Source: Bordetella parapertussis (lineage in GTDB: Bacteria; Pseudomonadota; Gammaproteobacteria; Burkholderiales; Burkholderiaceae_B). From it: a stretch of DNA of 12,777 bases. Numbering within the stretch: the stretch's first letter is position 1; each line of letters begins with the position of its first letter. The stretch is taken from assembly GCA_943331855.1 (NCBI GenBank), contig CALQNE010000076.1:1-12777 (forward strand), read 5' to 3'. Position numbers and translations under genes: made by a program. Positions 8,135 to 12,777 of this stretch are shown in pieces. A model generated the notes under the pieces. That model was given only the letters and a program-made list of their open reading frames with translations. It was not told the origin of the DNA and did no database searches.

Positions 8135-8204
8135 ACTTGTTATCCCGAATGATCTGGCCAAATTGGCTTGACCAATTTACCAGTTTTCGTGTCAAAATGA
8201 AATC
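8135..8204. promoter_or_regulatory. Divergent promoter region of the sugar-acid operon and its GntR regulator
   Basis: This 70-bp gap holds both promoters and an operator. For the minus-strand operon there is an extended -10, TGG followed by TAAATT (plus-strand 8174-8182), with a weak -35 TTTCAT at 8197-8202 and a 17-bp spacer. For the regulator, TTGACC at 8168-8173 and CAAAAT at 8193-8198 form a possible pair with a long 19-bp spacer. That would put the transcript start almost at the ATG. Both sets overlap the inverted repeat, so a bound repressor would block both directions. Boxes were assigned by eye. Confidence 0.5.
8160..8178. promoter_or_regulatory. Operator 1, probable GntR (FadR-subfamily) binding site
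   Basis: A perfect inverted repeat with 7-bp arms AAATTGG and CCAATTT around the spacer CTTGA. The core AATTGG-N5-CCAATT has the geometry known for FadR-subfamily GntR regulators such as PdhR and LldR. A near-identical copy lies at 10842-10858. It overlaps the putative -10 of the minus-strand operon and the putative -35 of the regulator gene. This suggests repression of the operon and autoregulation by the protein encoded at 8205. Confidence 0.72.
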
Positions 8205-9014
8205 ATGACGACTCAAACTACCGACACGCGCCGGGTCTACCAACAAATTGCAGATCAGGTCTTGCAACTGATCCAAGCAGGCGAGTTTGCTGTCAATAGT
8301 CGTTTGCCCTCAGAACGCGATCTCGCCGAGCAATTCAAAGTGTCTCGCCCTTCAGTGCGTGAAGCCTTGATTGCTCTTGAGGTGATGGGCCTGGTACAGA
8401 TCAAGATGGGGTCAGGGGTCTATGTGTGCAAACCTGATCAGCGTAAAAAGCACGAACAAAAGCCTGTCAAAGACTTTGCGCCGTTTGAATTGATTCAGGC
8501 GCGCTCCCTGATTGAGTCTGAAATCGCAGCACAGGCTGCAATCAGCCGCAGTCCAGATCATTTACGTGAGCTTGAACAGTCGCTGAACAATATGGTTTCG
8601 CAAGCAGACAACCAACGAAACCCCCTTAGCGCAGATCGGGCGTTTCATACGGTGCTTGCACGCGCTACAGGTAATCAGGTGTTAGCAAGCTTGGTCGAAC
8701 AAATGTTTGATGCGCGCATGGGCGTTCTTTTTTCCAGGCTTTCGAATTATTTTGATACCAAGGCGACCTGGGATCAAGCGATCAAAGAGCATCGCGCAGT
8801 GCTGCGCGCGGTCGAAGCGCAAGACCCCGAACGCGCGCGACAAGCGATGCGGCATCATATGGAACGCGCCTACAAACGATTCTCGGTCAGCTGGTTGAAA
8901 AGCACAGAGCCCAATCGTGAACCAAACCCGTCTGTTCAGCCGGCCAGTGCCTCAGGCACAGGCAAACCAAAGCGCTCTGCGAAAACAGCCAAACCAGGCA
9001 AAATCGCCGGGTGA
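8205..9014 (+). CDS. GntR-family transcriptional regulator, FadR subfamily (FCD domain)
   Basis: A cytoplasmic DNA-binding regulator of 269 residues. The winged helix lies at about residues 10-76, with the recognition segment LPSERDLAEQFKVSRPSVREAL typical of GntR. The FCD effector domain at about 95-225 keeps the probable metal and ligand residues Asp144, His148, His196 and His218, so a carboxylate effector such as a pathway sugar acid is likely. After residue 232 comes an unusual Pro/Ser/Lys-rich basic tail ending PKRSAKTAKPGKIAG. The 79 bases encoding the last 26 residues overlap the convergent LDH2-family gene. No ribosome binding site precedes the ATG. Divergent to the dehydratase operon, with matching operators at 8160-8178 and 10842-10858, it is the obvious local regulator. 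Family certain, regulon inferred. Confidence 0.94.
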   Translation: MTTQTTDTRRVYQQIADQVLQLIQAGEFAVNSRLPSERDLAEQFKVSRPSVREALIALEVMGLVQIKMGSGVYVCKPDQRKKHEQKPVKDFAPFELIQARSLIESEIAAQAAISRSPDHLRELEQSLNNMVSQADNQRNPLSADRAFHTVLARATGNQVLASLVEQMFDARMGVLFSRLSNYFDTKATWDQAIKEHRAVLRAVEAQDPERARQAMRHHMERAYKRFSVSWLKSTEPNREPNPSVQPASASGTGKPKRSAKTAKPGKIAG

Positions 9015-10012
9015 AGTTTGACGCCCGAACTTAATTGCTGCGCGCGTGCGGCCAAACCGGCATGACCCGGCAAACGTACCTTTGACACGCCAGGACGCGG
9101 CGGATTACTCAAACAAGAATCCGCTAACTGATCCATTTGCCGTAGAAAATCTTTTTTTCCACCAAACGCATCGGGATCGTACAAAGTAATGTTGATGGTG
9201 GCGCCCCAGCCTTCTTTTGGATCTGCCCGCCCAAACCCTGACAGACCGCCCGTCAGCGCCTCAACCATCAAGCCAAGACCAAAGCCTTTGTGGCCATACG
9301 AAAGCCCGCCGATTGGCAAGATTGTTCCGGGTGGCGTTTGACTAAACACACCGGGATCATTGGTGGGCAACCCTTGCGCATCCAGCAACCAGTCTTCAGC
9401 AAATTTTTCACCTGCTGCGGCTTTGCGATTGCTCATACCGTTGGTCGTGATTGAGGCCGAGATATCAATCAAGACGTCGCCGTGCGAACAAGGAAACCCC
9501 ATCGCAATGGGATTCGGTGTGAACACCGCCCGAGTGCCGCCAAACGGTGCAACGCTCGCGACGTTCGGATCAGAACTGGCCAACACCATCAGCATGCCTT
9601 CGCGCGCGGCACGCATCAAATACACCGCCAAACAGGCGATATGGTGGCTTCGTCGAATTGCAAGAGAGGCAACACCCATTTCTTTTGCGAGCGGGATCAA
9701 TACATCTAGACCGCGTTCAATTAACCACGGGCCAGGCAAGCGCATGCCATCCCAAAGCTGCACAGCGGGCTTTGCGTTCACAACGCGATAATCGCCCTGA
9801 CGCGTCATGCCACCTGCCTCAACATCTTTCAGATAACCAGGTAACAGCGCTAGGCCATGGGTGTCGTGACCCAGCAAGTCGCCCTCGACCAGCGTTTGGG
9901 CCACCACCTGCGACATCTGCGCATCAAGTCCGGCCTTGATTAACAACTGCGTAGCCCACTGCACCAGTGCCACACTTGAATAAGCAGCGCGGGCTGCAAC
10001 GACTTGATTCAT
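8936..10012 (-). CDS. LDH2/malate dehydrogenase-family NAD(P)-dependent 2-hydroxyacid dehydrogenase
   Basis: A 358-residue member of the Ldh (malate/L-lactate dehydrogenase type 2) family, which interconverts 2-hydroxy and 2-oxo carboxylates. Relatives include ureidoglycolate, sulfolactate (ComC), malate and 2,3-diketo-L-gulonate enzymes. Signatures are EGDLLGHDTHGLALLPGYL near residues 44-62, the RRSHHIACLAVYLMRAA segment with the catalytic-type His, SSDPNVASVAPFGGT, the NPIAMGFP stretch and the GGLSYGHKGFGLGLMVEAL tract. The second half of SHHI-A-C has Ala where Gly is more usual. I start at the ATG at 10012. An adjacent TTG at 10015 is less likely, and AGAG lies upstream. It follows the SDR gene by 15 bp in the same operon and overlaps the 3' end of the regulator gene by 79 bp. 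Substrate unknown; a product of the sugar-acid pathway such as a lactate or glycolate analogue is possible. Confidence 0.9.
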   Translation of the reverse strand: MNQVVAARAAYSSVALVQWATQLLIKAGLDAQMSQVVAQTLVEGDLLGHDTHGLALLPGYLKDVEAGGMTRQGDYRVVNAKPAVQLWDGMRLPGPWLIERGLDVLIPLAKEMGVASLAIRRSHHIACLAVYLMRAAREGMLMVLASSDPNVASVAPFGGTRAVFTPNPIAMGFPCSHGDVLIDISASITTNGMSNRKAAAGEKFAEDWLLDAQGLPTNDPGVFSQTPPGTILPIGGLSYGHKGFGLGLMVEALTGGLSGFGRADPKEGWGATINITLYDPDAFGGKKDFLRQMDQLADSCLSNPPRPGVSKVRLPGHAGLAARAQQLSSGVKLHPAILPGLAVFAERFGLPVPEALAG

Positions 10013-10027
10013 CAAAAATCTCTTTTA

Positions 10028-10795
10028 TTAATACGTTGCGCGACCGCCAGAAATATCAAACACTGCACCCGTCGAAAAGCTCACTTCATCTGACGACAAC
10101 CATGCAACCAAATTGGCGATCTCTTGCACTTCACCGAAACGATTCATCGGGATTTTTGACAACATAAAATCGATATGCTGTTGGGTCATCTGCGCAAACA
10201 TGCCGGTCTTCACCGCAGCGGGAGTAATACAGTTCACCTTGATCTCGGTATTGGCCAGCTCTTTACCAAGCGATTTGGTCAGCCCCATCACCGCAGCTTT
10301 GGACGCGCTATACGCTGACGCGTTGGGGTTACCCTCTTTGCCTGCGACCGAAGCGATATTGACAATCCGTCCATATCCCTTGCCACCGTTGGCCAGTTTC
10401 ATCAGCGGCGCAATGGCACGACAGGTCAAAAAGGTGCCGCGCACATTGATATCAAACACACGATTCCACTCGTCAACGGGGTAATCAATTACGGTCACAT
10501 TAGGCCCAGTGATCCCGGCACTATTGACCAAAATATCAATCGACGCACCAAAAGCCAGAGTCGCTTTCACCGCTTGTGCGACCGACTGCTCGTCAGACAC
10601 ATCCACCTGCACGCCATTGGCTGACGCACCCAAGCGCGCCTGCGCATCTTTCAAATTTTTGGCGTCACGATCCCAAATCGTGACCTTTGCACCGCCACCG
10701 ATCAACCGCGCCGCACAGGCCTCGCCGATACCGGCTGCGCCGCCTGTAATCACTGCGTGCTTGCCTGAAAAGTCGTATTGGGCTGGTTTGGACAT
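10028..10795 (-). CDS. SDR-family NAD(P)-dependent oxidoreductase
   Basis: Classical short-chain dehydrogenase of 255 residues. The cofactor motif TGGAAGIG is at residues 17-24, Asp42 after strand 2 points to NAD, and NSAG is at 91-94. The catalytic set is Asn117, Ser149, Tyr162 and Lys166 (YSASK). The C-terminus ends FDISGGRATY. GAGG lies a few bases before the ATG at 10795. It is the first gene of a two-gene operon with the LDH2-family gene and is preceded by operator 2. It could be a sugar 1-dehydrogenase that feeds aldonate to the dehydratase operon, or a second 2-keto-3-deoxy-aldonate dehydrogenase. FabG-like annotation is probably misleading in this context. The sequence alone does not decide between these. 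Confidence 0.88.
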   Translation of the reverse strand: MSKPAQYDFSGKHAVITGGAAGIGEACAARLIGGGAKVTIWDRDAKNLKDAQARLGASANGVQVDVSDEQSVAQAVKATLAFGASIDILVNSAGITGPNVTVIDYPVDEWNRVFDINVRGTFLTCRAIAPLMKLANGGKGYGRIVNIASVAGKEGNPNASAYSASKAAVMGLTKSLGKELANTEIKVNCITPAAVKTGMFAQMTQQHIDFMLSKIPMNRFGEVQEIANLVAWLSSDEVSFSTGAVFDISGGRATY

Positions 10796-10960
10796 GTCGT
10801 TTGCCTCGAATAGTTAAGGGTTTTCCCGTCTTTTGCAGAAAAATTGGTCAGGCCAATTGCTCTAAGAGTTCAACCATAATATCCTTTCCCTTCACAGTCA
10901 AACAAACGATGACGTCCCTTGGGTCGCACAGATCAAATTCAGCCAAAGGCAGGCCGTTTT
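10796..10960. promoter_or_regulatory. Divergent promoter region with operator 2
   Basis: A 165-bp gap between the SDR operon (minus) and the D-2-hydroxyacid dehydrogenase gene (plus). Overlapping -10-like boxes sit at 10875-10881: CATAAT on the plus strand and TATTAT on the minus strand. The latter has TTGTTT 18 bp upstream as a weak -35. The operator lies about 18 bp downstream of the minus-strand -10 and upstream of the plus-strand one. This placement would suit repression of the minus operon and possibly of both. Boxes were chosen by eye and no start site is known. Confidence 0.45.
10842..10858. promoter_or_regulatory. Operator 2, second copy of the GntR-type site
   Basis: Inverted repeat AATTGG-TCAGG-CCAATT with perfect 6-bp arms and the same 5-bp spacing as operator 1. 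Read on the opposite strand, operator 1 is AATTGGTCAAGCCAATT, so the two differ at one base in 17, including agreement within the spacer. That is far more similarity than two unrelated intergenic regions would show. It implies that one regulator, most simply the GntR protein encoded at 8205, binds both. Confidence 0.75.
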
Positions 10961-11914
10961 ATGAAAGTATTAATCACTGATTTCGACTTTCCGGATGTAG
11001 AACTCGAGCTTGGCATGTTTCGCCAGGCTGGGTTAACGGTGACCACTGCACAATGCAAAACCGAGGACGAACTGATCGCAGCAGGCAACGGGGTGGATGC
11101 GTTTTTGCTTCAATATGCGCCGGCTAATCGCAAAGTCTTTGAGGCCTTACCTGGTTTAAAAATTGTCAGTCGCTATGGCGCAGGATTTGACACCATCAAC
11201 ACCGACGATGCACAAGCGTGCGGTGTGTGGGTCGGTAATTCGCCGGATTATGGCGTGCATGAAGTGGCCAGCCACGCCTTTGCAATGGCCTTAAACCTAA
11301 CCCGCCACATCTCTTTCTATGACCGCGATGTACGTGCAGGAAAATGGCATTATCTGACACCAGGTGTACTCAAGCGACCATCAAATATGACTGTCGGTGT
11401 GCTCGGCTTAGGTCGCATTGGCCGTCGCTTTGCGCACCTTGCGCGCGAAACCTACGGCAAAGTCATTGCCTGCGACCCGCACATCATGGCCTACGACGTG
11501 CCGCCCTATGTGCAGCGGGTGAATATGGAAGAGCTCTTCTCAACCGCCGATATTATTTCAGTTCATACGCCCCTGAATGATGAAACGCGCAACATCATCA
11601 ACAGCAGCGTCTTGAACTTAATGAAACCAGGAAGCTACGTCGTCAATACTGCACGTGGCGGTCTCGTCAATGTTGATGATGCACTAGCCGCTTTAAATTC
11701 AGGGCAACTTTCAGGCCTCGCCCTTGACGTATTACCGCAAGAACCTCCGGGCGACCACCCTCTGGTGCGACATCCGCGCACGATCTTGACGCCTCACGCA
11801 GCCTTCTTTTCAAAAGAAGCTGAAATTGAATTGCGCAGTAAAGCCGCGCAAAATATCATCACCTTTGCCCGAAGTGGCAAGCCTGACTACATCGTGACCA
11901 AAGGAGTTCGCTGA
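10961..11914 (+). CDS. D-2-hydroxyacid dehydrogenase (CtBP/phosphoglycerate dehydrogenase-like)
   Basis: NAD-dependent D-isomer 2-hydroxyacid dehydrogenase of 317 residues, interconverting a 2-oxo acid and its D-2-hydroxy acid in the cytoplasm. The substrate-binding segment SRYGAGFDTIN is at residues 70-80. The Rossmann motif GLGRIG is at 149-154, and Asp172 marks NAD preference. The catalytic residues are Arg232 (NTARGG), Glu261 (LPQEP) and His279 (TPHA). Length is typical of compact family members without an ACT domain. I use the ATG at 10961; an in-frame TTG at 10919 would add 14 residues unlike the family. The gene is divergent from the SDR/LDH2 operon, with operator 2 between. Candidate substrates are glyoxylate, hydroxypyruvate, pyruvate or a sulfonated analogue. 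None is proven here. Confidence 0.9.
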   Translation: MKVLITDFDFPDVELELGMFRQAGLTVTTAQCKTEDELIAAGNGVDAFLLQYAPANRKVFEALPGLKIVSRYGAGFDTINTDDAQACGVWVGNSPDYGVHEVASHAFAMALNLTRHISFYDRDVRAGKWHYLTPGVLKRPSNMTVGVLGLGRIGRRFAHLARETYGKVIACDPHIMAYDVPPYVQRVNMEELFSTADIISVHTPLNDETRNIINSSVLNLMKPGSYVVNTARGGLVNVDDALAALNSGQLSGLALDVLPQEPPGDHPLVRHPRTILTPHAAFFSKEAEIELRSKAAQNIITFARSGKPDYIVTKGVR

Positions 11915-11962
11915 GGGCCAGCGCACTGCGCACTCTCTTAGGCTAGCTACCCCTTACCTTTA

Positions 11963-11991
11963 TTGACTCATTTTTCGTTACACACTACGTA
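11963..11991 (+). promoter_or_regulatory. Putative sigma-70 promoter of the UxaA-family gene
   Basis: TTGACT at 11963-11968 is a good -35 box. With a 17-bp spacer the -10 would be TACGTA at 11986-11991, which is poor. The putative -10 overlaps the left arm of the inverted repeat at 11987-12011, the arrangement expected for a repressed promoter. Low to moderate confidence. Confidence 0.4.
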
Positions 11992-12011
11992 TCCGGCATG
12001 ACCGGATACGT
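11987..12011. promoter_or_regulatory. Perfect 10-bp inverted repeat, probable operator of another regulator
   Basis: Arms ACGTATCCGG (11987-11996) and CCGGATACGT (12002-12011) flank the spacer CATGA. There is no T-run after it, so it is not an intrinsic terminator. It ends 18 bases before the UxaA-family ATG. It keeps the GG-N5-CC layout of operators 1 and 2 but has different arms, so a different GntR-type regulator, probably encoded beyond the window, may bind it. Confidence 0.68.
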
Positions 12012-12029
12012 CAAAGAATAGGAAACAGC

Positions 12030-12777
12030 ATGGAACCAGTTATTCGTCTTCATCCGCACGATGATGTGGTCATTGCACGTCACCAGTTGATCTCAGGTAC
12101 AAAGCTTGCCTCTGAAAATCTGACGATTCGGGGCTTGGTGCCACCGGGTCACAAAGTGGCAACAAAAAAAATCAAACAAGGTGATCCGGTACGCCGCTAT
12201 AACCAAATCATTGGTTTTGCCAGCGCAGATATCGAACCGGGTTCGCATGTTCATATCCATAACTTAAGCATTGGCGCTGAGGGTGGCGCCTTTAGTCGCG
12301 ACTACGCAGTTGGCGTCGACGCCAAGCCAACCCAGTACGTGGCGACACCGCGTACCTTTAAGGGTATTGTGCGTGCCGATGGCCGTGTCGCAACACGTAA
12401 CTATTTGGGAATCTTAACCAGCGTGAACTGTTCGGCGACTGCGGCGCGCGCAATCGCCAGTCACTTTGATCGCGAAACGCATCCTGAAGCTTTAGCGGCG
12501 TTTCCAAACGTCGACGGCGTCGTTGCACTCACCATGGGAAGTGGTTGCGGCATGGGTAGCACTGGAGAAGGTATTGACGTTTTACGTCGCACTTTATCAG
12601 GCTACACGCGGCATGCAAATTTCTGTGGCGTATTGATGGTGGGCCTGGGTTGTGAGACCAATCAGATTAGTGACTTATTAAGCGCTGAAAACTTATCTGA
12701 GAACCCCTTGTTTCAAACCTTTAACATCCAAGAAACAGGTGGCACACAAAAAACAGTTCGCAAGGGGGTTGAACTCA
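12030..12777 (+). CDS. UxaA-family dehydratase (altronate/galactarate dehydratase-like), cut by window edge
   Basis: First 249 codons of a SAF plus UxaA-domain protein, about half of the roughly 500 residues usual for the fused form. Members remove water (or, in SuyAB, sulfite) from hydroxy acids, e.g. altronate to 2-keto-3-deoxygluconate, with an iron cofactor. The N-terminal SAF domain covers about residues 1-85 and contains the His-rich segment HVHIHN at 73-78. The catalytic domain opens at FKGIVRADGRVATRNYLGIL (110-129), with SVNCSATAARAI (Cys134), MGSGCGMGSTGEG (Cys173) and VGLGCETNQI (Cys208). AGGA lies about seven bases before the ATG. A promoter and an inverted repeat sit directly upstream, so it has its own control. 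It adds a second sugar-acid dehydratase to the locus. Substrate unknown. Confidence 0.9.
   Translation, partial: MEPVIRLHPHDDVVIARHQLISGTKLASENLTIRGLVPPGHKVATKKIKQGDPVRRYNQIIGFASADIEPGSHVHIHNLSIGAEGGAFSRDYAVGVDAKPTQYVATPRTFKGIVRADGRVATRNYLGILTSVNCSATAARAIASHFDRETHPEALAAFPNVDGVVALTMGSGCGMGSTGEGIDVLRRTLSGYTRHANFCGVLMVGLGCETNQISDLLSAENLSENPLFQTFNIQETGGTQKTVRKGVEL

Noticed and set aside
8135..8161. Upstream TTG start for the first SDR (nine extra residues)
   Set aside because: It would place the start codon inside the operator, and the extra residues do not match the family. The ATG at 8134 has an upstream GGGA.
9360..9939. Plus-strand open frames of 75-143 codons opposite the LDH2-family gene
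   Set aside because: They lie wholly antisense to conserved coding sequence and show no domain or plausible start signal.
10919..10960. Upstream TTG start for the D-2-hydroxyacid dehydrogenase
   Set aside because: The 14 added residues are polar and unlike the family, whose members begin near MKVLITD at the ATG at 10961.
11921..11931. GCGCACTGCGC palindrome after the D-2-hydroxyacid dehydrogenase gene
   Set aside because: One-base centre cannot form a hairpin loop and no T-run follows. It may be chance in GC-rich sequence.

Overview
The window looks like a mid-GC betaproteobacterial chromosome, most likely Burkholderiales. The ScoA-type CoA-transferase, the ETF-ubiquinone oxidoreductase and the aldonate-type IlvD/Edd dehydratase all read like proteins of that order. 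This rests on remembered family resemblance, not a database search. Coding density is high, with ten complete genes and one gene cut at each edge. No RNA gene, insertion sequence, prophage or CRISPR array was seen, and no gene-free stretch exceeds 170 bases.

Left part (1-4708): a minus-strand pair encodes a 4HBT-fold acyl-CoA thioesterase and the start of a 3-oxoacid CoA-transferase A subunit. It is divergent from a plus-strand ETF-ubiquinone oxidoreductase, which is followed closely by an EamA transporter. Together these suggest acyl-CoA and branched-chain or fatty acid oxidation. A free-standing HSL-type alpha/beta hydrolase comes next, and its stop codon overlaps that of the convergent dehydratase gene.

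Central part (4705-10960): this is the clearest system. A minus-strand operon (4705-8134) encodes an SDR dehydrogenase, a fumarylacetoacetate-hydrolase-family enzyme and an IlvD/Edd dehydratase. These are the three steps of the non-phosphorylative sugar-acid route in which a 2-keto-3-deoxy aldonate is oxidised at C4 and then hydrolysed to pyruvate plus glycolate or lactate. A FadR-subfamily GntR regulator (8205-9014) is transcribed divergently. Beyond it a second minus-strand operon encodes another SDR and an LDH2-family 2-hydroxyacid dehydrogenase, and it faces a divergent D-2-hydroxyacid dehydrogenase gene.

The two divergent promoter regions (8135-8204 and 10796-10960) each carry a 17-bp inverted repeat of the same sequence, 16/17 identical once one is reverse-complemented. 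The form is AATTGG-N5-CCAATT, the geometry of FadR/PdhR/LldR-type operators. I infer that the local GntR protein controls all three transcription units, plus itself, as one small regulon.

Right edge (11915-12777): a UxaA-family (altronate/galactarate dehydratase-like) gene begins and runs off the window. Its start is preceded by a perfect 10-bp inverted repeat with a 5-bp spacer and a different sequence, probably the operator of another regulator outside the window. Overall this is a sugar-acid and 2-hydroxyacid catabolic island whose individual families are known. The exact substrate and the regulon layout are the open points.
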